From JAFAMS01 sp963715815 (GTDB lineage Bacteria; Vulcanimicrobiota; Vulcanimicrobiia; Vulcanimicrobiales; Vulcanimicrobiaceae), in contig OY970278.1 of NCBI GenBank assembly GCA_963715815.1, forward strand, positions 1,054,001 to 1,118,000: a stretch of 64,000 nucleotides of DNA. The letters are read 5' to 3'. A program made the translations under genes and the position numbers. The first letter of the stretch is position 1. Each line of letters opens with the position of its first letter. The notes under the pieces were generated by a model, which saw only the letters and a program-made list of their open reading frames with translations, was not told the DNA's origin and made no database searches. Below are positions 51,223-59,895 of the stretch, piece after piece.

Positions 51223-52010
51223 TCGACGCGCAAGCGCTAACGCTCGCTTACGGATCGAACATCGTGCTGCGCGATGTTTCGATGCAGCTTGGTGACGGTG
51301 AACTGCTCGCGATCATCGGGCCGAACGGCGCTGGGAAATCAACGCTGCTGCGTGCGCTCGGGGGCCAGCACGCACCGCAGCACGGCAGTGTCTTCGTAAA
51401 CGGCCGAACCATCTCGCAGATGGGTCCGCAAGAGCGCGCGCGCCGGCTCGCGCTGATCGAAGTCGACAGCGCGCCGGTTGCCAATATGACCGTGCGAGAA
51501 GCCGTCGCGCAAGGCCGGCTTCCACATCGTCCCTGGTGGCGTTGGAACGAGTTGCCGGAAGATGAAGCTATCATCGATGCAGCACTCGAACGCGCACAGC
51601 TCACGGATCGTGCGGAGCGTTCGATCGAAGCGTTATCGAGCGGTGAACGTCAACGCGTCTGGGTCGCGCTCGCGCTCGCGCAAAGGGCGCCGAGCCTACT
51701 GTTCGACGAACCGACGACGCATTTGGACCTCGGGCACGCCATGCACATTTTGTCACTGTTGCGCGAGCTCGCAGATCAAGGCACGACGGTTATCATCGTG
51801 CTGCACGATTTGAACGTTGCGGCCGCGCACGCCGACCGCATCGCGCTCGTCGGTCAGAATAGGTTGCTCGCCTGTGACGTCCCCGAGCGCGTATTTCAAG
51901 AAGAATTGCTTTCCGCTGCCTATGGAGCGCCGATCATCGTCCGCCGCGAGGAGGGGATGATGCTCGCGTTCGCAAGGCCACCACAACGCAGCCGTAGAGG
52001 AGCCACATGA
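51219..52010 (+). CDS. btuD: Corrinoid ABC transporter ATPase
   Basis: 263 residues. Walker A GPNGAGKST, signature LSSGERQRV, Walker B LLFDEPTTHLDL and H-loop IVLHDLNVAAAHADRI, the iron-siderophore/B12 ATPase pattern. ATG overlaps btuC stop (ATGA). Its stop overlaps the cobT start. Confidence 0.94.
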   Translation: MIDAQALTLAYGSNIVLRDVSMQLGDGELLAIIGPNGAGKSTLLRALGGQHAPQHGSVFVNGRTISQMGPQERARRLALIEVDSAPVANMTVREAVAQGRLPHRPWWRWNELPEDEAIIDAALERAQLTDRAERSIEALSSGERQRVWVALALAQRAPSLLFDEPTTHLDLGHAMHILSLLRELADQGTTVIIVLHDLNVAAAHADRIALVGQNRLLACDVPERVFQEELLSAAYGAPIIVRREEGMMLAFARPPQRSRRGAT

Positions 52011-53077
52011 TGAATCTGCCGCGCATTCCGGTCCCCGACCCTGCGGTCGCTAAAGCCGCGCGCGAGCGTGTCGACCAGCTTACGAAACCGCTCGGAAGCT
52101 TAGGACGCATGGAAGACTTGGCGGTCCGCTTGTGCAGTATGACCGGCGGCGTTCCCAAGCACGCGTTCGAACGCCGTGCAATCCTTATCGGTGCGGCCGA
52201 TCACGGCGTTGCGCGCGACGGCGTCAGCGCATATCCGCCGGAAGTGACTGCACAAATGGTCGGCGGATTCTGCGCGGGCTTTGCGGCGATCAGCGCCTTT
52301 GCGCGCGCGGCCGGCGCCGACGTATTCGTTGCGGATTTTGGCGTCGATGCGAAGCTCGCGTCGCATCCTCAGCTCTTCGATCTCAAGGTTGCGCGCGGTA
52401 CGGCGAGCCTTGCACACGGACCCGCGATGTCGCGCGAAAACGTCGAGCGTGCACTGGAGGCCGGCATCGAAGCGTTCCGTTTGATTCGCGAGCGTGCCGC
52501 CACGCTCGACATCCTGGCACTCGGCGACATGGGGATCGGCAATACCACGAGCGCCGCCGCATTGATCGCGATCTTCACGACGACGCCCGTCGGCTTGGTC
52601 GTCGGTCGCGGCACCGGCATCGACGACGAAGGTCTCTCGCGCAAGATCGCGATCGTCGAATCGGCAATCGCGCGCGTCAAGACGAACGATCCGATTGCAA
52701 TTGCAAGCGAGGTCGGTGGATATGAGATCGTGGGCCTCGCCGGTGCGATGCTCGCCGCTGCGGCCTCACGCACGCCCATCGTTATCGACGGCTTCATTGT
52801 CACGGCAGCAGCCTTGCTCGCGCACGCGCTCGATCCGAACGTCGCCGGCTATCTGATCGCATCCCACCGCTCGCGTGAAGCAGGCCACACAATTGCGCTG
52901 CGGGCGCTCGGCCTCGAGCCGCTCTTAGATCTCGACATGCGTCTCGGCGAAGCAACGGGCGCGGCGCTTGCGCTTCCGCTCATCAGTGCGGCTGCGCGCA
53001 TGATCTCCGAGATGAAGACGTTCGCGGAAGCGGGTGTTTCTACGTCTACTGCGGCGGACGCGGCGCCGGTTTCGTGA
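52007..53077 (+). CDS. cobT: Nicotinate-nucleotide:dimethylbenzimidazole phosphoribosyltransferase
   Basis: 356 residues. TKPLGSLGRMEDLAVRL at the N-terminus, GAADHGVARDGVSAYP, LALGDMGIGNTTSAAALIA, GRGTGIDDEGLSRK and the catalytic Glu315 in LGEATGAAL. Transfers ribose-5-P to DMB to give alpha-ribazole phosphate, using the product of BluB. Two adjacent ATG codons; the first gives an overlap of four bases with btuD. Confidence 0.95.
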   Translation: MMNLPRIPVPDPAVAKAARERVDQLTKPLGSLGRMEDLAVRLCSMTGGVPKHAFERRAILIGAADHGVARDGVSAYPPEVTAQMVGGFCAGFAAISAFARAAGADVFVADFGVDAKLASHPQLFDLKVARGTASLAHGPAMSRENVERALEAGIEAFRLIRERAATLDILALGDMGIGNTTSAAALIAIFTTTPVGLVVGRGTGIDDEGLSRKIAIVESAIARVKTNDPIAIASEVGGYEIVGLAGAMLAAAASRTPIVIDGFIVTAAALLAHALDPNVAGYLIASHRSREAGHTIALRALGLEPLLDLDMRLGEATGAALALPLISAAARMISEMKTFAEAGVSTSTAADAAPVS

Positions 53078-53754
53078 ATCTTCGAACGCTGGCAGCAGCG
53101 TTCTCGTATTTCACGATTCTGCCGGGAAACGATCGCCATCGGGCGGCTCCCGTTGCGGCGATGTTCTCCTATCTCCCCATCATCGGGATCATCGTCGGCG
53201 CAGTCGCAGGTTACGCAGCATACGGTCTCGCGCTGCTGGGTTTGACGCCGCTCGCAATTGCCGTCGCTTTTGCGCTCCCGATCGTGCTGACGGGGGCCCT
53301 GCACGTCGACGGATTTCTCGACAGCTGCGATGCGCTCTTCGCATGCGTCGATCCCGCGCGGCGCATGCAAATCATGAAAGAGCCGACGCACGGAACGTTC
53401 GCGATTGCTTACTTTGCGGTACTGATCGCAGTCTGGATCGCCGCGCTGAGCATGTTGCCTCCACACTCATTTCCCGCCGTGCTTGCGTTCGCGGGCGGCA
53501 CCGCGCGTTGGAGCAGCGCGCGATCTTCCATTGTTCCATTCCTCGTAAACGGCGTGCTGCTGCTCGCATTATCGTTTGCCGTTAGTCAATGGGCGTGGAT
53601 CGCGCTGCCGGTCGTCGTCCTCGCCGTCCTCGTCGCAGGCCGGTGGGCGGCGCGGCGTTTGGACGGCACTCTGACCGGCGATGTCTACGGCGCCCTGATC
53701 GTGGCTGCCGACGTTGCAACGCTTGTGATCTGCGCGGTGCTCTACACTCGATAG
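53074..53754 (+). CDS. cobS: Adenosylcobinamide-GDP ribazoletransferase
   Basis: 226 residues, membrane protein with about six hydrophobic segments. Starts FSYFTILPG region, then GALHVDGFLDSCDALFACVD (the DGxxDxxD metal motif) and RRMQIMKEPTHGTFAI, where most CobS have a KDSRxGxxG-like sequence. Joins alpha-ribazole to AdoCbi-GDP, the last step of the nucleotide loop. GTG start overlapping cobT (GTGA). Confidence 0.92.
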   Translation: MNLRTLAAAFSYFTILPGNDRHRAAPVAAMFSYLPIIGIIVGAVAGYAAYGLALLGLTPLAIAVAFALPIVLTGALHVDGFLDSCDALFACVDPARRMQIMKEPTHGTFAIAYFAVLIAVWIAALSMLPPHSFPAVLAFAGGTARWSSARSSIVPFLVNGVLLLALSFAVSQWAWIALPVVVLAVLVAGRWAARRLDGTLTGDVYGALIVAADVATLVICAVLYTR

Positions 53755-54308
53755 TGCTCACGTTTATTACCGGTCCGGTTCGTTCGGGAAAGAGCGCGAT
53801 GGCGCAGCAGCTTGCGATCCGTTCCGGCCGTCATGTCGTCTTTTGCGCGACGGCGACGGTCGATGTCGACGACGAAGAGTGGAGCGCGCGAATCGCGCGC
53901 CATCGAGCCGAACGTCCGAGTGATTGGACGACGATCGAAACCGCAGTTCCGCAAGGTACGGATTTGCTGACGGCGCTCGGCAACGCCGAAGCGAGCCAGA
54001 TCGTCATTGTCGATTCGGTGGGGACCTGGGTTGCCGACATGATGCGTCGCCATCCGCTCGGCACGAGCGTCGTCCAGTGGCACGATCAGATTGAAGGCTA
54101 CGCGCTGCGTTTGATCTCCGCGCTCGAAACGTGCGCAGCTGACGTCATCGTCATCAGTGAAGAAGCCGGTTGGGGCGTCGTCCCCGTCCATGTTTCCGGT
54201 CGCGTCTTCCGCGACGTAGTCGGGCGAACGAATCAGCGCTTGTGCGCCATCGCGAAGGACGCATATCTGATCGTCAGCGGCGTAGCACTTGATTTGAAGA
54301 AAACATGA
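53754..54308 (+). CDS. cobU: Adenosylcobinamide kinase/guanylyltransferase
   Basis: 184 residues, GTG start sharing one base with the cobS stop. P-loop TGPVRSGKSAMAQQLA (usual GGARSGKS), ATATVDVDDEEWSARIARHR, RPSDWTTIETAV with the GMP-His region, SVGTWVADMM, and ISEEAGWGVVPVHVSGRVFRD. Phosphorylates and guanylates AdoCbi. Together with CobT and CobS it completes salvage; no de novo corrin genes are in the window. Confidence 0.93.
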   Translation: MLTFITGPVRSGKSAMAQQLAIRSGRHVVFCATATVDVDDEEWSARIARHRAERPSDWTTIETAVPQGTDLLTALGNAEASQIVIVDSVGTWVADMMRRHPLGTSVVQWHDQIEGYALRLISALETCAADVIVISEEAGWGVVPVHVSGRVFRDVVGRTNQRLCAIAKDAYLIVSGVALDLKKT

Positions 54309-55360
54309 AAGCACTCATTGCCGCCGTCGATCTTCAGGAACGCGAATCGCTCTTGGCACCGCAGCTGGAAGAGTTCGCGGCGCTTGCGCGTGCGGCCGGC
54401 GCACAGATCGTCGGTGAAATCGTGCAGAAGCTGCCGCGCGTGAATGCCGCGACGATGTTCGGTGCGGGAAAAGCACGCGAGATCGCGCAGACGGCCGAAG
54501 AGCTCGGCGCCGAAGCGGTACTCGTCTACAACGACCTGCGGCCGCGGCAGCGTATCAATCTTGAAGAGATCATTCCGCTGCAAATCATCGATCGTACGAT
54601 GTTGATTCTCGACGTTTTCGCGCAGCACGCACGCAGTCGCGAGGGCAAGCTGCAAGTCGAGCTCGCGCAGCTGCGCTTCCGGCAAGCAAATCTCATCGGC
54701 GTTGGAGCCACGCTCTCGCGTCTCGGCGGCGGCATCGGAACTCGCGGCCCCGGTGAAACGAAGCTGGAAACCGATCGCCGGCAGATTCAGCGCCGAATCT
54801 CGACCTTGCGCAAGGCCCTCGAAGACGTGCGCACGCAGCGTGCCAACCGGCGACTTTCAGGCGGACGTGAACCGCTCGTTGCGCTCGTGGGTTATACGAA
54901 CGCGGGGAAGAGCTCGCTGCTCAATCGCTTGACCAGCGGCAAAGATGCGTTCGTCGCCGACCAGCCGTTTGCGACGCTCGACCCGATGGTGCGCCGTGCG
55001 TGGGTTGCGCAAGATCATACAATTCGCCTGGCAGATACCGTCGGATTCATCACGAAACTTCCCGAAGAGCTTGTGAATGCGTTTCGCGCAACGCTCGAAG
55101 AACTCGAAAGCGCCTCACTGCTCGTGCACGTCATCGACGCATCGAATCCGGATTGGCAGCGCCAGAAGAAAGCAGTCGAAGCAACACTCGATGAGCTGGG
55201 TTTGAGCGAAAAACCGGTGCTCGCCGTTTATAACAAAGTCGATCGCACGCCCCGCGAGCTTCCTAGGGACGCCTTCGCAGTCAGCGCGCTTACCGGCGCC
55301 GGCATTCCAGAACTGCGCGCCGCACTCGCAGCACGCGTCGTGGAACCTGTGTCATCCTGA
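54305..55360 (+). CDS. hflX: Ribosome-associated GTPase HflX
   Basis: 351 residues. N-terminal HflX domain (NAATMFGAGKAREIAQTAEE, NDLRPRQRINLEEI, IIDRTMLILDVFAQHARS), linker GIGTRGPGETKLETDRR, then G-domain G1 GYTNAGKSS, G2 FATLDP, G3 DTVGF and G4 NKVD. Rescues stalled or heat-damaged ribosomes in E. coli. ATG overlaps cobU as ATGA, so it is coupled to cobalamin genes, a surprising link. The last residues PVSS and the TGA come from a dispersed repeat copy. Confidence 0.94.
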   Translation: MKALIAAVDLQERESLLAPQLEEFAALARAAGAQIVGEIVQKLPRVNAATMFGAGKAREIAQTAEELGAEAVLVYNDLRPRQRINLEEIIPLQIIDRTMLILDVFAQHARSREGKLQVELAQLRFRQANLIGVGATLSRLGGGIGTRGPGETKLETDRRQIQRRISTLRKALEDVRTQRANRRLSGGREPLVALVGYTNAGKSSLLNRLTSGKDAFVADQPFATLDPMVRRAWVAQDHTIRLADTVGFITKLPEELVNAFRATLEELESASLLVHVIDASNPDWQRQKKAVEATLDELGLSEKPVLAVYNKVDRTPRELPRDAFAVSALTGAGIPELRAALAARVVEPVSS

Positions 55361-55454
55361 GCGTAGCGCTCCGCAGGAGCGCGAAGTCGAAGGACCGCGA
55401 CAGTGTTTCAGGTTGCGCAACAATCACGGAGGGATGCGGGCACGATCGTGCCCT
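55349..55454. repeat. Dispersed repeat, copy E (supplies the hflX stop)
   Basis: First 46 bases identical to copy C, including the GCGCTCC-GCA-GGAGCGC hairpin (55366-55382). Similarity extends to about 55454. TCCTGA inside it is the hflX stop. Together with the protease leader it fills the 125 bases to the next gene. Confidence 0.8.
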
Positions 55455-55485
55455 CGACCAATCGCTGCGCGTTGCTACGTTACTC

Positions 55486-56157
55486 GTGCTGCTCGCGCTG
55501 TGCGCCTGCGCGCGGCCGAGCGCAAACGGTGATCTTGAAGCCCTGTACCGGCGCATGCACCCAAGCGTTGTCTTTCTCACAATGAAGGCGCCCTCGGACG
55601 ATCCGAAGATGCACGGCAAGATCGACGATGCATATGGAAGCGCGTTCGTCGTCGCGAGCGGTGATTGGGGCACGCGCATCATAACCGCCAAGCATGTCAT
55701 CGAGGACGCACATAATTTGCGCGCCCACATCGGTGATGGGGCGCGTGGACAAGCCGTTCGCGTCATCGCACAGGACGACCGCGAGGACCTTGCCCTTCTC
55801 GAAGTGAGCGCGGTCAAGAACGCACACGTCGTCGAGTTGGGCGACTCGCGCACAGTCGTTCCCGGTGAAGCGATCGGCCTGCTCGGCTATCCGATACCGG
55901 ATGCTTTTATCGATGAGGGTCTAGGAACGACGGCTTCCTTTTATAGCGGCCATGTTGCGAGTCTACGCGACACGGGAAGCCCGGACGAGACGATCGAGCT
56001 GGATTTACCCGTGATCCCAGGCGAAAGCGGAGCGCCGGTATTCACGCTCGACGGTAGAGTCATCGGTATGGCGGAGTCGCGCTTCGAAGAAGAGCACGCG
56101 ATCGGATTCGCCACGCCGATCGAGATTATTAAAAAGTTTTTATTGCGCGAGCGTTGA
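55486..56157 (+). CDS. Trypsin-like (S1C/HtrA-type) serine protease, probable lipoprotein
   Basis: 223 residues from the GTG at 55486. Triad: His in IITAKHVIED, Asp in REDLALLEV, Ser in IPGESGAPVF (GESGAP where most have GNSGGP). No PDZ domain. The GTG leaves only MLLALCACA, too short for a signal peptide; the frame continues upstream, and a CTG at 55465 would give MRVATLLVLLALCACA, a short lipoprotein signal with a lipobox. No ATG, GTG or TTG is available there. Sits behind repeat copy E. Likely periplasmic protein quality control. Confidence 0.85.
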   Translation: MLLALCACARPSANGDLEALYRRMHPSVVFLTMKAPSDDPKMHGKIDDAYGSAFVVASGDWGTRIITAKHVIEDAHNLRAHIGDGARGQAVRVIAQDDREDLALLEVSAVKNAHVVELGDSRTVVPGEAIGLLGYPIPDAFIDEGLGTTASFYSGHVASLRDTGSPDETIELDLPVIPGESGAPVFTLDGRVIGMAESRFEEEHAIGFATPIEIIKKFLLRER

Positions 56158-56499
56158 TTTCAAGCGAATGTAGCCGACGTCGCTGGTTTGACCTTTCACG
56201 ACATTGACATCGAAGTTCATCGGAATGTACGTGATCGCGTTGATGTTCACGGTTTGTTTTCCGACTGGAACTTTCGGAATCGTGAAGCCGCCTTTGTTGT
56301 CGACTTGCGAAACGACCACCGACCCCACCGAAACGTAGATCGTTGAAACGCTAAGCGGCTGTCCCGTTTGGTCGTCGACCAGACGACCGGTGATCGAGCC
56401 GAAATCCTGGAGGCCTTCCCCGTTCGGATTTTGACACCCGGAGCCAAGCAGGGTGACGATCGCGAGGGCACAGATCAGGCTACGGGTCAGGGTGCGCAC
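56140..56499 (-). CDS. Lipoprotein with carboxypeptidase-regulatory-like domain
   Basis: 119 residues. Signal peptide with lipobox (CALAIVTLLGSGC). Mature part is one Ig-like CarboxypepD_reg/DUF4480-type unit: GSITGRLVDDQTGQPLSVST, then VSQVDNKGGFTIPKVPVGKQ and NINAITYIPMNFDVNV. Probably a small cell-surface or periplasmic adhesion or scaffold protein. Its 3' end overlaps the protease gene by 18 bases on the opposite strand. Divergent from nuoA. Confidence 0.8.
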   Translation of the reverse strand: MRTLTRSLICALAIVTLLGSGCQNPNGEGLQDFGSITGRLVDDQTGQPLSVSTIYVSVGSVVVSQVDNKGGFTIPKVPVGKQTVNINAITYIPMNFDVNVVKGQTSDVGYIRLKSTLAQ

Positions 56500-56561
56500 G
56501 GCTGGTCCTCCAAAAGTAGCATCGAGGGTCCCGTACGTTATCTGCGAAAAGTGCCCCGGCT

Positions 56562-56915
56562 ATGTCTCCGTACGGTCCAGTCGCCATTTACTTGGCGCTC
56601 GCGTTCGCCGCCTCGCTGCTGTTCTCCATCGTACCCGGGCTTCTGGCCAAAAAGAAGCCGAATCCGGTGAAGGAAGAGGCGTATGAGTGCGGCGTCGAGG
56701 CGACGTCGGACGTTTCCGGCCGTTTTCCGGTACGCTTCTACCTGATCGCGATGCTCTTTGTGGTCCTGGACGTCGAAGCCGCGTCGTTCTACCCTTGGGC
56801 GGTGCAGATGCACGCGTTGCGCGTGTACGGGCTGTTCGAAATGGTCGCGTTCGTCATCGTCCTCGGCATCGGTTACGCGTACGTCTGGAAACGGGGAGGT
56901 TTTCAGTGGAGGTAG
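56562..56915 (+). CDS. nuoA: NADH-quinone oxidoreductase subunit A
   Basis: 117 residues, three TM segments. AEEYECGVEATSD-like loop (EEAYECGVEATSDVSGRFPV), then YLIAMLFVVLDVEAASFYPW and YVWKRGGFQWR. Membrane-arm subunit near the quinone site. First gene of the complex I operon. Confidence 0.95.
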   Translation: MSPYGPVAIYLALAFAASLLFSIVPGLLAKKKPNPVKEEAYECGVEATSDVSGRFPVRFYLIAMLFVVLDVEAASFYPWAVQMHALRVYGLFEMVAFVIVLGIGYAYVWKRGGFQWR

Positions 56916-57388
56916 TCCCAGGGACGCAGTTCCTGCTGGCGCGCGTCGACGACGTTGCCCGCTGGGCGCAGTCCTCGAGCGTCTGGCCTCTGACGATGGG
57001 TCTAGCCTGCTGCGCCATCGAGATGATGAGCGTGACGGCGCCCGAGTACGATATCGCGCGCCTCGGCTCCGAAGTTTTTCGCGCGTCGCCTCGACAGGCC
57101 GACCTCATGATCGTCTCGGGCCGGGTCGCGCAAAAGATGGCGCCCGTCATCAAGCGGCTCTACGATCAGATGGCCGACCCGAAATGGGTGATCTCGATGG
57201 GCGCCTGTGCCAGCTCGGGCGGCGTCTTCGATAATTACGCAATCGTCCAAGGCGTCGACACGATCGTTCCGGTCGACGTCTACGTTCCCGGGTGTCCACC
57301 GACTCCCGACGGCTTGCTTTACGCGGTGAATCTCATCCAGCAGCAGATCCGGCAAGGCGGACGGGGAGGCATACTGGCGCGTGCCTAG
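56906..57388 (+). CDS. nuoB: NADH-quinone oxidoreductase subunit B
   Basis: 160 residues from the GTG at 56906, behind GGGGAGG, overlapping nuoA by 10 bases. N2 cluster cysteines: the adjacent pair in TMGLACCAIEMMS, one in SMGACASSGG and one in YVPGCPPTPDGLL. Passes electrons to quinone. Confidence 0.95.
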   Translation: MEVVPGTQFLLARVDDVARWAQSSSVWPLTMGLACCAIEMMSVTAPEYDIARLGSEVFRASPRQADLMIVSGRVAQKMAPVIKRLYDQMADPKWVISMGACASSGGVFDNYAIVQGVDTIVPVDVYVPGCPPTPDGLLYAVNLIQQQIRQGGRGGILARA

Positions 57389-57977
57389 CCCGCAGACACC
57401 ACCGCGCGGGGGAAGTGCCGTCGATCCGACGGCCATCCGGCCCGATATCGATGATGCCTTAATCGAACGCGTCGCACGCGCGCAGCTTCGCGGGCGGCTC
57501 GAGCAGTTGAAGGCGGACGGTGCAACGATGCTGCTCGACATCGGCGGTGTCGACTATCTCGAGCGTTCACCGCGCTTCGATGTCGTCTATCATCTGTTGA
57601 AGATTCCGGCGCGTGCCTCGAACGTCGCGTCGGTCGGAAAGCCCGTCCGTATTCGCTTGCTGTGCGGTCTCGATGATGGGCAAACGTTGCCGACCGTCAG
57701 CGATCTGTGGCCGAGCGCGGATTGGCCCGAGCGCGAAGTCTACGATCTTTTCGGAATCACGTTCGACGGACACCCGGATTTACGGCGCATTCAGATGCCC
57801 CACGATTGGGAAGGGTATCCGCTGCGTAAGGACTATCCGTTGCGCGGCCCCGCGCTCGAAAAAACGCCGCGTCCCGATTTCGCGCTCAAGAGCAACTTGC
57901 TCGCGGGAACCCCGGCGTCGGGCAGAACCGCGGCGGCGCTCGCAAAACAAATCGCCAAGATCCGGGGACAATCATGA
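57381..57977 (+). CDS. nuoC: NADH-quinone oxidoreductase subunit C
   Basis: 198 residues, GTG start overlapping nuoB by 8 bases. 30-kDa subunit signature: WPSADWPEREVYDLFGITFD and HPDLRRIQMPHDWEGYPLRK. A Pro/Ala tail of about 35 residues follows. Separate from NuoD here, unlike the E. coli NuoCD fusion. Confidence 0.94.
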   Translation: MPSPQTPPRGGSAVDPTAIRPDIDDALIERVARAQLRGRLEQLKADGATMLLDIGGVDYLERSPRFDVVYHLLKIPARASNVASVGKPVRIRLLCGLDDGQTLPTVSDLWPSADWPEREVYDLFGITFDGHPDLRRIQMPHDWEGYPLRKDYPLRGPALEKTPRPDFALKSNLLAGTPASGRTAAALAKQIAKIRGQS

Positions 57978-59185
57978 CGGCGACGCCCGTTCCAATCGAC
58001 GTCACAAGGGTGGGCGAAAACCGGATGTTGCTTTCGCTCGGACCGCAGCACCCATCCACTCACGGCGTGTTGCAAGTGATGACCGAGATCGAAGGCGAGA
58101 CGATCACGAAGGCCGATCCGGAAATCGGCTATCTGCACACCGGCATCGAGAAGTCGGCCGAAAATCTCTTTTGGCATCAGGCCTCAACCGTTATCGAGCG
58201 GATGGATTATCTCTCGCCGCTCACAAACGCGATGTGTTACGTCCTCGGCGTCGAGAAGCTGCTCGGAATTACGGATCATATCCCCGAACGCGCGCAACAG
58301 CTGCGCGTTCTCCTTTGCGAGCTCTCGCGTATTGCATCGCACTGCGTGTGGCTCGGTACGGGCGGCATCGACCTCGGCGCAATCTCGCCGTTTTTCTACG
58401 CGTTCGATTTGCGCGAAAATATTCTCGATCTGTTCGAAGCCTCAGGCGGTGCGCGCATGCACCCGAATTATCTGCGCATCGGCGGTTTGCGCGAAGACGT
58501 TCCACAGGGCTTCCTCGACCGGCTCGACGATCTAATCAAGAAATCTCCTGGGCGCTTCCGCGAGCTGCGCGGTGTTCTGCAAAAGAACCCGATCGTGCAA
58601 GACCGCATGATCGACGTCGCGATCCTTTCGCCTGAAGAGGCCTTAGAATGGAACATCACGGGTCCGCCGCTGCGCGGATCGGGAATCGCGTACGACGTGC
58701 GCAAGGCGTTCCCGTATTCCGGCTACGAAAAATACGAATTCGATGTGCCGGTGCGTGCCGAAGGCGATGCGTACGCGCGTTTCCTTGTACGGCTCGATGA
58801 GATGGACGAATCGATTAGTATCATCCGCCAAGTCCGCGAGCAGTTGGTCGAGGGCTCGGTCATGATCGATGACACGAAGGTCGGACCGCCGCCCAAAGAA
58901 GCAATCGCGCTCTCAATGGAAGCACTGATCCATCACTTCAAATACGTTTCAGAGGGCTTCCGCGTCCCACCGGGTGACGTCTATCAGGCCGTTGAGGGTC
59001 CGCGTGGCGAGCTCGGCTACTACATCGTCTCAAACGGCGAGAATCGTCCGTGGCGCGTTCGGACGCGTCCGCCTTCCTTCTATAATCTGCAAGTGCTCAA
59101 GAAGCTGGCGATCGGCGAGCTGATCGCGGACATGGTCGTGTGCATCGGTTCGCTCGATCCGGTGTTCGGCGAGGTCGACCGATGA
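57974..59185 (+). CDS. nuoD: NADH-quinone oxidoreductase subunit D
   Basis: 403 residues. GPQHPSTHGVLQVMTEIEGE, IGYLHTGIEKSAENLFWHQA, MDYLSPLTNAMCYVLGVEKL and the C-terminal LKKLAIGELIADMVVCIGSL with DPVFGEVDR. 49-kDa subunit forming the quinone pocket with NuoB. ATG overlaps nuoC stop (ATGA). Confidence 0.95.
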   Translation: MTATPVPIDVTRVGENRMLLSLGPQHPSTHGVLQVMTEIEGETITKADPEIGYLHTGIEKSAENLFWHQASTVIERMDYLSPLTNAMCYVLGVEKLLGITDHIPERAQQLRVLLCELSRIASHCVWLGTGGIDLGAISPFFYAFDLRENILDLFEASGGARMHPNYLRIGGLREDVPQGFLDRLDDLIKKSPGRFRELRGVLQKNPIVQDRMIDVAILSPEEALEWNITGPPLRGSGIAYDVRKAFPYSGYEKYEFDVPVRAEGDAYARFLVRLDEMDESISIIRQVREQLVEGSVMIDDTKVGPPPKEAIALSMEALIHHFKYVSEGFRVPPGDVYQAVEGPRGELGYYIVSNGENRPWRVRTRPPSFYNLQVLKKLAIGELIADMVVCIGSLDPVFGEVDR

Positions 59186-59895
59186 TCGACTTGACCGGCG
59201 AAGCCAAAGCACTGATGGCGCGCTACGAAGATCCGCGTTCCGCAATGCTCCAGATCATCTGGCGCTTTCAAGCGGAAGAAGGCTACGTTTCGGCCGAGGC
59301 GATGAAGCAGACAGCCGAATGGATCGGCGTTCCGCTCGCGGTCGTCGAGTCGACGGTTTCGTTCTACACGCTGCTGTTCCGCAAACCCGTCGGGAAATAC
59401 ATGTTGCAGGTCTGCCGGAATCTTTCGTGCTCGATCAACGGCGCGGAAGATATCATGGCGTACTTCCGCGAGCAGCTGGGCATCGGGCACCTCGAGACGA
59501 CGGCCGACGGGCTCTTCTCGTATGAAGAAGTCGAGTGTCTTGCCGCGTGCGATCGTGCGCCGTGCATGCAGGTCAATCTCGATTTCGTCTACGATTTGAC
59601 GCCGAAGATGGTCGACGACATGCTGGCGGCGATACGCGGGGGCACGTACGGCGTGCCGCCGATGACGCAATCAAAGGCGCCGGGCCGCACGTGGAGCGTC
59701 CCCAAAGATACGGTTCCGAAATCGCCGGGCGCGCAGCACGTTTCGAATCCGAACGATGCCGGCGGGATCGGCGACCGCAGCGGCGTCATCATGCTTGACC
59801 GTTTCGTGCGCGACGTGACGCCCGATCGTTCGCGCGAACGTTTGGTGAAAGACGGACGCGCGATTCTGGAGCACGAGGACGGGCATGGACACTAA
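59182..59895 (+). CDS. nuoE: NADH-quinone oxidoreductase subunit E with C-terminal extension
   Basis: 237 residues from the ATG at 59182 (ATGA with nuoD). Thioredoxin-like [2Fe-2S] domain: Cys in VCRNLSCSINGAE and in ECLAACDRAPCMQVN. Usual NuoE is about 160-170 residues; about 70 more follow VDDMLAAIRGG here, a Pro/Lys-rich linker and an ending helix (SRERLVKDGRAILEHEDGHG). Part of the NADH-oxidising module with NuoF. Confidence 0.93.
   Translation: MIDLTGEAKALMARYEDPRSAMLQIIWRFQAEEGYVSAEAMKQTAEWIGVPLAVVESTVSFYTLLFRKPVGKYMLQVCRNLSCSINGAEDIMAYFREQLGIGHLETTADGLFSYEEVECLAACDRAPCMQVNLDFVYDLTPKMVDDMLAAIRGGTYGVPPMTQSKAPGRTWSVPKDTVPKSPGAQHVSNPNDAGGIGDRSGVIMLDRFVRDVTPDRSRERLVKDGRAILEHEDGHGH

Noticed and set aside
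50304..52010. 568-codon frame extending btuD upstream
   Set aside because: It runs out of frame through btuC; the ATG at 51219 gives a normal BtuD.
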